NCBI GenBank assembly: GCA_028819945.1
Contig: JAPPKQ010000458.1
Span: 1-5,782, forward strand
Length of the DNA: 5,782 nucleotides
Direction of reading: 5' to 3'
Origin: a bacterium
GTDB lineage: Bacteria; Actinomycetota; Acidimicrobiia; Acidimicrobiales; CATQHL01
In this document: positions 1 to 5,632 of the stretch, one piece after another
Numbering within the stretch: the stretch's first letter is position 1
Layout of the letters: every line of letters begins with the position of its first letter
Notes under the pieces: generated by a model
Database searches by the model: none
Told to the model about the DNA's origin: nothing
What the model saw: the letters and a program-made list of their open reading frames with translations, nothing else
Made by a program: the position numbers and the translations under genes

Positions 1-9
1 GGGCAGGCT

Positions 10-31
10 CTGCGCCGGAATGACGGCGCAG
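10..31 (-). terminator. Hairpin just downstream of hemH, candidate terminator
   Basis: A perfect 8-bp inverted repeat (CTGCGCCG and CGGCGCAG) encloses a 6-nt loop, GAATGA. It lies 5 bases past the hemH stop codon in the direction of hemH transcription. No T-tract follows in the few bases left before the window edge, so this would be a U-less hairpin terminator of the kind often proposed in high-GC actinomycetes. It could also simply protect the 3' end of the mRNA. Position and stem are seen directly; the function is inferred. Confidence 0.45.
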
Positions 32-36
32 GCCGA

Positions 37-1095
37 TCAGCGAACCCCTCCGGCGTCCCGCCGGGCCCGCGGGCAGCAGTCGGTGGCGCAGAAGTCGGGC
101 CAGGGACCGGAGTCACCCAGGGCGCGGCGCGGTGTGCCCGGGTCGAGCCGCTCGCGGACCAACTCCACGATCATGTCCACGAAGGCGGGATGGGTGCCCA
201 CCGTCGGCGAGCGCACCAGGCGCATGCCCATCGCCGCGGCGGCGCCGGCCGCCTCGTCGTCCAGGTCGTGGATCACCTCCATGTGGTCCGACACGAACCC
301 CAGCGGCACGAGGACCACGTCGCCGACGCCCTCCCGGTGCAGCCCCTCGAGATGGTCCACGACATCGGGCTCCAGCCACGGCACCTGCGGCGGTCCGCTG
401 CGGCTCTGGTAGACGAGGTCCCAGCGCAGCGCGTCTCCGGGCCCCGGCGGCACACGCTCGGCGATCAGCGAGGCCGCCTCGCGCAGCTGACGCTCGTAGG
501 GTGCGCCCGTCGCCATGGCCGTCGGGATGCTGTGTGCCGTGAACACCAGGCGCGGCCCGGTGCCCTCGGCGCTCCCAAGGCGCGACAGCGCGCCTCGCAC
601 GCCCTCGGCCGCGGGCTCGATGAACCCGGGATGGTTCCAGTAGAGGCGCAGCTTGTGAACCTCCGGCTCGCCGCCGCAGCCGGCGACGGCACGGGCGATG
701 TCCTCCCGGTACTGGCGGCAGCCCGGATACGAGCCGAAGGCCGAGGTCACGAAGGCCAGCGCCCGGCGGACGCCATCCGCCCGCATCGCCTCCACCACCT
801 CGGCCAGCATCGGATGCCAGTTGCGGTTGCCCCAGTAGACGGGCAGGTCCACCCCGGCCTTGCCGAGAGCCGAGTCGAGGGCGGCAACGAGCCTACGATT
901 CTGGTCGTTGATCGGGCTGCGACCCCCGCGCCGCAGGTAGTGCTCGGCCACCTCCTCCAGCCGCCGGGTGGGGACGTCGCGGCCGCGGGTCACATTGCGG
1001 AGGAAGGGCATGACCTCCTCGGGACCCTCGGGGCCGCCGAACGAGACGACGACGACGGCGTCGTAGTCCGGTGACGCAGCGGTGTGGAGACCCAT
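37..1095 (-). CDS. hemH: Ferrochelatase (coproporphyrin ferrochelatase type)
   Basis: A 352-aa enzyme that inserts Fe2+ into a porphyrin in haem synthesis; in actinobacteria the substrate is usually coproporphyrin III and the gene is also called cpfC. The N-terminus carries the family segment VVSFGGPEGPEEV (residues 16-28), then GGRSPIN (57-63), YWGNRNWHP (87-95) and GCRQYRED (125-132). TAHSIP (186-191) contains the catalytic histidine H188. YQSRSGPPQVPWLEPD (229-244) and SDHMEVIHDLD (269-279) follow, the latter with the conserved acidic residue E273. The tail has C336, C340 and C341; with C126 or C140 these could ligate a [2Fe-2S] cluster, as known for some actinobacterial ferrochelatases. 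The ATG at 1095 is chosen because family homology begins a few residues later. The reading frame stays open far upstream, but that part is antisense to the next gene and shows no homology. No clear Shine-Dalgarno is visible; a -10-like TACGGT lies 8 nt upstream, so the mRNA may be leaderless. Confidence 0.96.
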   Translation of the reverse strand: MGLHTAASPDYDAVVVVSFGGPEGPEEVMPFLRNVTRGRDVPTRRLEEVAEHYLRRGGRSPINDQNRRLVAALDSALGKAGVDLPVYWGNRNWHPMLAEVVEAMRADGVRRALAFVTSAFGSYPGCRQYREDIARAVAGCGGEPEVHKLRLYWNHPGFIEPAAEGVRGALSRLGSAEGTGPRLVFTAHSIPTAMATGAPYERQLREAASLIAERVPPGPGDALRWDLVYQSRSGPPQVPWLEPDVVDHLEGLHREGVGDVVLVPLGFVSDHMEVIHDLDDEAAGAAAAMGMRLVRSPTVGTHPAFVDMIVELVRERLDPGTPRRALGDSGPWPDFCATDCCPRARRDAGGVR

Positions 1096-1103
1096 CGACC
1101 GAC

Positions 1104-1109
1104 ACCGTA
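1104..1109 (-). promoter_or_regulatory. Candidate -10 element for hemH (leaderless)
   Basis: On the minus strand TACGGT fits the actinobacterial TAnnnT -10 pattern and ends 8 nt before the hemH ATG. Transcription would then start at or beside the start codon. No Shine-Dalgarno is visible in between, which agrees with a leaderless transcript. No good -35 is seen: with a 17-bp spacer it would fall in the left arm of the palindrome at 1127-1144. This is inference from a short motif. Confidence 0.4.
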
Positions 1110-1126
1110 GGCAGGCGCGCCCCGCA

Positions 1127-1144
1127 GCGCGCCCCGGGGCGCGC
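1127..1144. promoter_or_regulatory. 18-bp perfect palindrome between hemH and the rpf-like gene
   Basis: GCGCGCCCCGGGGCGCGC is a perfect two-fold palindrome. The left-arm sequence GCGCGCCCCG also occurs as a direct copy at 1115-1124. The palindrome lies in the divergent promoter region, and its left arm falls where a hemH -35 would be expected. It could be an operator for a dimeric regulator or part of an RNA hairpin. A chance GC-rich palindrome is less likely at 18 bp but possible in this base composition. Confidence 0.4.
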
Positions 1145-1153
1145 GGGGCCGAC

Positions 1154-1174
1154 CGGCGCCTCCCGCAGGCGCCG
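1154..1174 (+). promoter_or_regulatory. Stem-loop upstream of the rpf-like gene
   Basis: CGGCGCC and GGCGCCG form a 7-bp stem around the loop TCCCGCA, 56 bases before the start codon of the rpf-like gene. If the promoter lies upstream of it, the stem would be in the 5' leader. No T-tract follows directly, so it is not an obvious attenuator. Its role is unknown. Confidence 0.3.
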
Positions 1175-1230
1175 CCGGGCAGTGCTGGATTTGGAGGTCG
1201 TGCGAGCGACGCGGTAGGGAGATTGCACCG

Positions 1231-2127
1231 ATGGGTACGAATGACGCTCCCTGTCGCCCCGGGCGCCGGGGTTGGCTCACCGCGGTCGCGGTTGTGGCCG
1301 GTACTGCCGCGCTCGCTTCCGGAGCCACGGCGCAGGAGTCGGCGGTCGAGGAGGTGCCTCCGTACACGAATCCCCGGCTGGCGGAGCAGGACCTCGCCTG
1401 GTCGGAGGAGAATCTGGAAGCGGCCAGACGCAGGCTGGCACAGCGCACCCAGGAGTTCGATCTGCTCGTCGCGGAGGCCTCCGACCTCGTCGGGCTCGAG
1501 CAGAGCCTGGTCAACGACGTGATCGAGGCTCGGAACCGTGCCGCGGAGTTCCTGGTGGTCTCCTACATGACCGGGCGGTTCGGGGCGCTCACCGCCGAGT
1601 TGCTGGCCCTCGAGCACCTCATCGACGCGCTCTACCTGCAGAACCTGCTGGCGGCTCGGGCCACCGCCATCGCCGACGCCTACAGCGACTACGACCGCCT
1701 GCTGGCCGAGGCCGGGGATCGCCTGCTCTTCGTGCTGGATCGCATCGAGGTGGTGCATCGCGACATCCAGCTGGCGCACCGCGACATCCCGCTGCTCGAG
1801 GAGCGGCTCGCTGAGGCTCGCTGGGTGGCGTCGGTCGCCGAGATCCATGCCGTGGCCGAGGGAGAGCTGGCCCGCCGCGGGCGCCGCGATCCCACGCCGG
1901 CGCAGTGGGAGGCGCTACGGCAGTGCGAGTCGTCGGGCAACTACCTCGTCAACACAGGCAACGGCTATTACGGCGCCTACCAGTTCGATCAGCCGACCTG
2001 GGAGTCCGTCGGCGGAAGCGGGCGCCCGCACTGGGCCGAACCGGTCGTGCAGGACGCCAGGGCCCGGCTGCTGTTCGCACGGCGGGGCTGGCAGCCATGG
2101 CCCATCTGCGGGCGTCACTTGCGCTGA
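1231..2127 (+). CDS. Secreted Rpf-domain (resuscitation-promoting factor-like) transglycosylase with N-terminal coiled-coil region
   Basis: A 298-aa exported protein. Residues 11-34 form a signal peptide: basic RR, hydrophobic core, then ATA with likely cleavage after A34. The Arg pair followed by GWL leaves a Tat route possible, but Sec seems likelier. Residues about 50-215 are Leu/Ala/Glu/Arg-rich and look almost wholly helical, probably coiled coil. Residues 224-297 are an Rpf lysozyme-like domain: WEALRQCESSGNY (226-238), NTGNGYYGAYQFDQPTW (241-257) and the closing WPICGRHL (290-297). E233 is the expected catalytic glutamate that cleaves peptidoglycan glycan strands, and C232 and C293 the expected disulphide pair. 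The ATG at 1231 has AGGGAG 9 nt upstream. Rpf proteins promote regrowth of dormant actinobacteria by wall remodelling; that biological role is inferred here. The gene is divergent from hemH. Confidence 0.9.
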   Translation: MGTNDAPCRPGRRGWLTAVAVVAGTAALASGATAQESAVEEVPPYTNPRLAEQDLAWSEENLEAARRRLAQRTQEFDLLVAEASDLVGLEQSLVNDVIEARNRAAEFLVVSYMTGRFGALTAELLALEHLIDALYLQNLLAARATAIADAYSDYDRLLAEAGDRLLFVLDRIEVVHRDIQLAHRDIPLLEERLAEARWVASVAEIHAVAEGELARRGRRDPTPAQWEALRQCESSGNYLVNTGNGYYGAYQFDQPTWESVGGSGRPHWAEPVVQDARARLLFARRGWQPWPICGRHLR

Positions 2128-2145
2128 GGATCAGGCGGCGCCGCG

Positions 2146-2166
2146 CCGGCGGCCGGCCGGTTTCTT
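2146..2166 (+). terminator. Candidate intrinsic terminator of the rpf-like gene
   Basis: CCGGC, loop GGCCG, then GCCGG form a 5-bp all-GC stem (a G.T pair could extend it), followed at once by TTTCTT. It begins 19 bases after the stop codon of the rpf-like gene, a typical terminator position. The stem is short and the surrounding sequence can fold in several competing ways. Confidence 0.4.
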
Positions 2167-2214
2167 CGACCCGGGCGCCGTGCAGGCCGGCGGCCGGGTT
2201 GGCCCGACGGGTCG
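2167..2214. repeat. Nested inverted repeats between convergent genes
   Basis: A perfect 7-bp pair, CGACCCG (2167-2173) and CGGGTCG (2208-2214), brackets an inner hairpin. The inner one pairs CCCGG with CCGGG and CGCC with GGCG across one G-G mismatch (2170-2198), so the two folds are alternatives. It lies between the ends of two convergent genes and could help stop transcription from both sides. No T-run accompanies it on the minus strand. Confidence 0.3.
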
Positions 2215-2227
2215 CCGTGAGTGGCGC

Positions 2228-2893
2228 CTAGTCGCGGACGATCGTCTCGCCGAGCCCTTCGCAGGTCCGCCGGCGGGTCGCGGCGAACGCGTTCGCATCG
2301 AGGCCCTCGGCGAGTTCGGTGGCGATCCGCAGGGCCTCGCCGGTGGCGTCGGTGGCGCCGGCCTCGTCGAGGAAGCCCGCCTCGACCGCTTCGCTCGGCG
2401 AATAGACCCGGGCGGTGTTGCACGCCCGGGTGAAGTGCCGCGGCGACAGCCGTGCGCGGGCGAGCGCAACGACGAGTGAGGGCAGGGGGATGCCGATGGC
2501 CACCTCGTTCAGTCCGATCTTGTAGGTGCCGGCGGAACAGATCCGGATGTCACAGCAGAGCAGTAGGACTGCTCCCCCGGCCAGGGCGTGCCCGGTGCAG
2601 GCGGCCACGATCGGGCGGGGAAACTCCGCGAGCCGCAGGAAGCTCTCGCCGCCCTTGCGAAGCAGATCGTTCGCGGCGGGGCCACCGCCCCGCATCACGT
2701 TCAGGTCGAGTCCGGCGCTGAACACCCCCGGCCGCCCGGCCAGCACGACCGCCCCCGCGCCGGCCTCGGCGGCGTCGAGCGCACCGAACAGGCTGTCGAG
2801 GAGGTCCGGCGTCAGGGCGTTGACCTTGCCGTCGTCGATGCTGACGAGCGCCACCGGGCCCACCATGCTCATCGTGACAGGCGTGTCACTCAC
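2228..2893 (-). CDS. Crotonase-family protein, probably delta3,delta2-enoyl-CoA isomerase-like
   Basis: A 221-aa cytoplasmic crotonase-fold protein acting on acyl-CoA thioesters. GRPGVFSAGLDL (53-64) and HALAGGAVLLLCCDIRI (102-118) form the oxyanion-hole region. In enoyl-CoA hydratase two glutamates are needed. Here the first position, in the AGG segment, is V109, while the second is kept as E130 in KIGLNEVAIGIPLP (125-138). One glutamate in a GLNE context is the pattern of mitochondrial ECI1-type enoyl-CoA isomerases, which shift cis/trans-3 double bonds to trans-2 in oxidation of unsaturated fatty acids. The length is at the short end for the family (about 220-260 aa), mainly through a short C-terminal tail. 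The GTG at 2893 is supported by GGAGAGG 6 nt upstream; in-frame ATGs at residues 8 and 10 lack this. It stands alone, divergent from nfuA. The isomerase assignment is inferred; generic enoyl-CoA hydratase/isomerase is safe. Confidence 0.9.
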   Translation of the reverse strand: MSDTPVTMSMVGPVALVSIDDGKVNALTPDLLDSLFGALDAAEAGAGAVVLAGRPGVFSAGLDLNVMRGGGPAANDLLRKGGESFLRLAEFPRPIVAACTGHALAGGAVLLLCCDIRICSAGTYKIGLNEVAIGIPLPSLVVALARARLSPRHFTRACNTARVYSPSEAVEAGFLDEAGATDATGEALRIATELAEGLDANAFAATRRRTCEGLGETIVRD

Positions 2894-2899
2894 GTCGGG

Positions 2900-2906
2900 C
2901 CTCTCC
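2900..2906 (-). promoter_or_regulatory. Ribosome binding site fixing the GTG start of the crotonase gene
   Basis: GGAGAGG on the minus strand stands 6 nt before the GTG at 2893. It favours this GTG over the two in-frame ATG codons 7 and 9 codons further in. Confidence 0.6.
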
Positions 2907-2981
2907 GTTCTCTCGCCGCTCCAGCCGGCCCAGACGCCGCCCCCGCGGCAGTGCCGGGTCCGGCCGGGCCGGCCGAGCCTA

Positions 2982-2987
2982 TATCCT
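2982..2987 (+). promoter_or_regulatory. Candidate -10 element for a leaderless nfuA mRNA
   Basis: TATCCT fits the TAnnnT -10 consensus and ends 7 nt before the GTG at 2995, so transcription would begin at the first base of the start codon. No Shine-Dalgarno lies upstream of that GTG, which supports leaderless translation. No convincing -35 is visible. On the minus strand TAGGCT (2981-2976) directly abuts it and could be a back-to-back -10 for the crotonase gene, though that would leave a leader of about 75 nt. Confidence 0.5.
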
Positions 2988-2994
2988 GCGTGCT

Positions 2995-3651
2995 GTGACC
3001 ACCGATTCGAATTCCGGTTCCACCGCCACCGCCACGTCCACGATCCTGCAGGTGACCGACGACGCCGCCGAGGTCGTGCTCGGCGCGCTCGCCGAGGAGG
3101 CCGACGGCGCGGCCCTGGGGCTGCGCGTCGCCATCTCGGGCACCGAGATGGCGCCCAGCATGACGTTCGAGTTCGGCTACGACCTGTCGCTGCACGAGAT
3201 CGGCAACCTCGACGGCGACGACGTCGCGTACGAGGCGGCCGGGCTGACCGTCATCATTCCAGGGGACTCCGTCGAGAACCTCACCGGCGCCACACTGGAT
3301 GTTCCCAGCAACCCGCTGCAGGGCGGCCTGGTGATCCGCAACCCCAACCGCCCCGACATGGTCGACCGCATCGACCTCTCGGAATCCGACTCGGTGGTCG
3401 AGCGCCTCCAGAGCCTGCTGAACAACCACGTCAACCCGTCCCTGGCCGCCCACGGCGGGTACGTGGAGCTCGTGAAGGTGGAGGACAGCAAGGCGTTCCT
3501 GCTGATGGGGGGCGGCTGCCAGGGCTGCACCATGAGCGCCGCCACACTTCACCAGGGCGTCGCCGCGATCATCTCCCAGCACGTGCCGGAGATCATCGAC
3601 GTGATCGACGTGACCGATCACGCGGCCGGCGAGAACCCCTTCTACCAGTAG
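2995..3651 (+). CDS. nfuA: NfuA-like iron-sulfur cluster carrier protein
   Basis: A 218-aa cytoplasmic Fe-S carrier. Residues about 16-115 resemble an A-type (IscA/HesB) scaffold domain but contain no cysteine at all, the degenerate form found in NfuA; it is thought to help target client proteins. Residues about 132-205 are the NifU C-terminal domain: NNHVNPSLAAHGGYVELV (143-160) and MGGGCQGCTMS (171-181). C175 and C178 form the CxxC motif that, in known NfuA proteins, binds a [4Fe-4S] cluster at a dimer interface. The C-terminal GENPFY fits the family's tail. The GTG at 2995 is chosen because a -10 element sits 7 nt upstream and no SD-linked alternative is seen. The gene is alone, divergent from the crotonase gene and convergent with dxs. 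Likely clients are apo-[4Fe-4S] enzymes; which ones is not shown here. Confidence 0.94.
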   Translation: MTTDSNSGSTATATSTILQVTDDAAEVVLGALAEEADGAALGLRVAISGTEMAPSMTFEFGYDLSLHEIGNLDGDDVAYEAAGLTVIIPGDSVENLTGATLDVPSNPLQGGLVIRNPNRPDMVDRIDLSESDSVVERLQSLLNNHVNPSLAAHGGYVELVKVEDSKAFLLMGGGCQGCTMSAATLHQGVAAIISQHVPEIIDVIDVTDHAAGENPFYQ

Positions 3652-3655
3652 AGCC

Positions 3656-3671
3656 CACCTCCGGCGGGGTG
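3656..3671. terminator. Hairpin between the convergent nfuA and dxs ends
   Basis: CACCTC and GGGGTG pair in a 6-bp stem (one T.G pair) around the loop CGGC. It begins 5 bases after the nfuA stop, in the 40-bp gap to the dxs stop. No T-run follows on either strand, so a role as a shared terminator is tentative. Confidence 0.3.
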
Positions 3672-3691
3672 CCGGGCGGGGCGGGCAGGAA

Positions 3692-5536
3692 TCAGCCGAG
3701 TGCCTCCAGCGCGGTCGCCGCGATCGAGGACGCGTCGAGGCCGCAGGCCGCCAGGATCTCGTCGGGCTTCCCGTGCGGCAGGTAGGAGGTGGGGATCCCC
3801 AGGATCCGCAGAGCCGGCATGGTTGCGGGATGGTCCATGGCGCTCAGGGCCGTTGCGATGCCGGCGCCGGCACCGCCCTCGCGGATGCCGTCCTCGACGG
3901 TCACCACGAGCGCGTGCGACCGGGCATCGTTCAACATCGCCTCATCCAGCGGAGTCACCACCCGCACGTCCCAGACCGAGGTGGAGATCCCGTGGCTCTC
4001 CAGCTGTTCGGCGGCCTGCTCGGCAGCCTCCAGCATCTTGCCCACCGCCAGCAGGCAGGCCGTCTCGCCGCTGCGCACCTTGCGGCCGGCGAGCCCGTTG
4101 CCCACCTCGCCCTCGGCGACCTGGCGGGCCGCGGTCTTGGGCCAGCGGATGGCGACCGGCCCGTCGGTCATGTCCAGCGCCTGTGACAGCATGACCTCCA
4201 GTTCCTGGTAGGAGGAGGGGGCCATCACGCACATGCCCGGGACCTTCGTGAGCAGCGCCATGTCGAGGAGCCCGTGGTGCGAGGGGCCGTCGTCGCCGGT
4301 GATCCCGGCCCGGTCGATGCAGAACACCACCGGCTGGCGATGCAGTCCCACGTCGAGGTTCACCTGATCGAACGCCCGCGTGAGGAAGGTGGAGTAGATG
4401 GCCACCACCGGGCGCAGGCCGCCCATCGCCATGCCGGCGGCCGAGGTGACGGCGTGCTGCTCGGCGATGCCCACGTCCACGAAGCGATCACCGAAGCGAT
4501 CCTTGAAGGTCAGCAGCCCCGTCGAGTCGGGCATGGCGGCGGTGATCGCCACCAGGTCGGGGCGGGACTCGGCCTCCTTCACGATGGCGTCGGCGAAGGC
4601 CTGGGTGTAGCTGCCGAGCTTGGTCTGGGAGGTGTCGTGCATGCGCTTGACGGGGTCGCGCTCCGCGGGGGCGTAGCCGCGCCCCTTGTCGGTCAGCACG
4701 TGCACGACGACCGGCCCCTTCAGCTCGGCCGCGTGGCGCAGGCTGCGCTCGAGGTTGCGGATGTCGTGACCGTCGAACGGCCCGGTGTAGCGGACGCCGA
4801 GGTCCGAGAAGAACGAGGGCGACTCCTGCAGTTCCCGCACGCCGGCCTTGACGGCGTCGACGACCCGGTCGACGTGCTCGCCGACCAGCGGCAGATCCCC
4901 CAGGATCCGCTCGATCCGTTCCTGTTGCTGGACGAACGCCGGGTTCACCGCCAGCCGGGCGAGGCGTTCGCTGAGCCGGGACACCGTGGGGGCGTACGAG
5001 CGGCCGTTGTCGTTGAAGATGATCACGACGTCCAGGTTGGAGTGTCCCAGGTTGTTCAGCCCTTCGAAGGCCATGCCGCCGGTCATCGACCCGTCCCCGA
5101 TCACCGCCACGACGCGGCGCCGGGGCCCGCCCCGCTCCTCGGCGTTCCGGTAGGCCAGCGCCAACCCGTGGGCGTAGCTCAACGAGGTCGACGCGTGGCT
5201 GTTCTCGACCCAGTCGTGCTCCGATTCCTCGCGTGACGGATAGCCCGACAACCCGCCCGGCTTGCGCAGTTCCTCGAACATGCGCGAGCGGCCCGTGACG
5301 ATCTTGTGCACGTAGGCCTGATGGCCCGTGTCCCAGATGATCGCGTCCGTGGGCGAGTTGAAGACACGGTGCAGTGCGAGTGTCAACTCGACCGCGCCGA
5401 GGTTCGAGCCCAGATGGCCACCGTGGGTGGTGACCGCATCCACGATGAATGCCCGGATCTCCTCGGCGAGCGTGTCGAGCTCGTTGTAGTCCATCTCCCG
5501 CAGGGATGCGGGCGTGATGACCCGATTCAGCAGCAT
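3692..5536 (-). CDS. dxs: 1-deoxy-D-xylulose-5-phosphate synthase
   Basis: A 614-aa thiamine-diphosphate enzyme that condenses pyruvate with glyceraldehyde 3-phosphate, with loss of CO2, as the first step of the MEP isoprenoid pathway. Full length for the family (E. coli about 620 aa). The N-terminal domain has GGHLGSNLGAVELT (39-52, H41), DTGHQAYVHKIVTGR (69-83), the Mg-ThDP motif GDGSMTGGMAFEGLNN (147-162, D148) and FNDNGRSYAPT (174-184, N177). The pyrimidine domain has VDVGIAEQHAVTSAAG (353-368), with catalytic E359. Substrate-side residues by E. coli alignment are R387, D408, H420 and R464, all present. The C-terminal transketolase domain runs from about 485 to the end. The ATG at 5536 fits the usual MLL start and has GAGG 7 nt upstream. 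The gene is convergent with nfuA, with a candidate promoter and a 15-bp tandem repeat upstream. No essential residue is missing. Confidence 0.98.
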   Translation of the reverse strand: MLLNRVITPASLREMDYNELDTLAEEIRAFIVDAVTTHGGHLGSNLGAVELTLALHRVFNSPTDAIIWDTGHQAYVHKIVTGRSRMFEELRKPGGLSGYPSREESEHDWVENSHASTSLSYAHGLALAYRNAEERGGPRRRVVAVIGDGSMTGGMAFEGLNNLGHSNLDVVIIFNDNGRSYAPTVSRLSERLARLAVNPAFVQQQERIERILGDLPLVGEHVDRVVDAVKAGVRELQESPSFFSDLGVRYTGPFDGHDIRNLERSLRHAAELKGPVVVHVLTDKGRGYAPAERDPVKRMHDTSQTKLGSYTQAFADAIVKEAESRPDLVAITAAMPDSTGLLTFKDRFGDRFVDVGIAEQHAVTSAAGMAMGGLRPVVAIYSTFLTRAFDQVNLDVGLHRQPVVFCIDRAGITGDDGPSHHGLLDMALLTKVPGMCVMAPSSYQELEVMLSQALDMTDGPVAIRWPKTAARQVAEGEVGNGLAGRKVRSGETACLLAVGKMLEAAEQAAEQLESHGISTSVWDVRVVTPLDEAMLNDARSHALVVTVEDGIREGGAGAGIATALSAMDHPATMPALRILGIPTSYLPHGKPDEILAACGLDASSIAATALEALG

Positions 5537-5580
5537 TTTGGAGCCTCGCGGGGATCGTCAGCCGGGGACAATGTGTGGAT

Positions 5581-5610
5581 ACCTTAGTGAGGCGAGTTGC
5601 ACTGAGTCGA
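5581..5610 (-). promoter_or_regulatory. Candidate dxs promoter
   Basis: On the minus strand TCGACT (5610-5605, four of six to TTGACA) and TAAGGT (5586-5581, TAnnnT type) are separated by 18 bp. A start about 7 nt past the -10 would give a leader of roughly 38 nt before the dxs ATG, with room for the GAGG ribosome site. The -35 and the spacer lie inside the 15-bp tandem repeat. The motif match is moderate. Confidence 0.4.
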
Positions 5611-5632
5611 GATGCACTGAGGCGAACCTCGC
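5588..5632. repeat. 15-bp tandem direct repeat upstream of dxs
   Basis: Three units start at 5588, 5603 and 5618 with exact 15-bp spacing. The first two, TGAGGCGAGTTGCAC and TGAGTCGAGATGCAC, agree at 13 of 15 bases. The third keeps the core TGAGGCGA and then diverges. An 11-base core of the form ASTGAGKCGAR recurs at 5586, 5601 and 5616. The array occupies the gap between the PAP2 gene and dxs and overlaps the candidate dxs promoter. It could be a regulator-binding array or a slippage product. Confidence 0.65.

Noticed and set aside
1191..1220. A promoter TTGGAG-N18-TAGGGA for the rpf-like gene
   Set aside because: The -10 lacks the final T of TAnnnT and coincides with the AGGGAG ribosome site, which is a better explanation.
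1096..1230. A c-di-AMP (ydaO/yuaA) riboswitch, known upstream of some actinobacterial rpf genes
   Set aside because: I could not match the conserved riboswitch segments; only GC-rich hairpins are seen and the space is short. A covariance-model search would settle it.
1096..1848. The hemH reading frame stays open upstream for another 251 codons, suggesting a long fusion protein
   Set aside because: This part is antisense to the well-supported Rpf gene, has no recognisable domain, and ferrochelatase homology starts just after the ATG at 1095. Long open antisense frames are expected in GC-rich coding DNA.
2890..3621. A 243-codon minus-strand open frame opposite nfuA
   Set aside because: It mirrors nfuA codon structure, and the sense strand encodes an unmistakable Nfu domain.
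2526..3785. A 419-codon plus-strand open frame across the crotonase gene, nfuA and the end of dxs
   Set aside because: It is out of frame with nfuA and antisense to two clear genes; its Arg/Pro-rich translation is an artefact of GC-rich sequence.
4274..5236. A 320-codon plus-strand open frame inside dxs
   Set aside because: It is the antisense of dxs, with His/Gly/Val-rich composition typical of such shadows and no motif.
5584..5602. An IdeR/DtxR iron box upstream of dxs, suggested by TTAG followed by AGGC
   Set aside because: Only about six of 19 positions agree with the consensus palindrome, and there is no symmetric right half.
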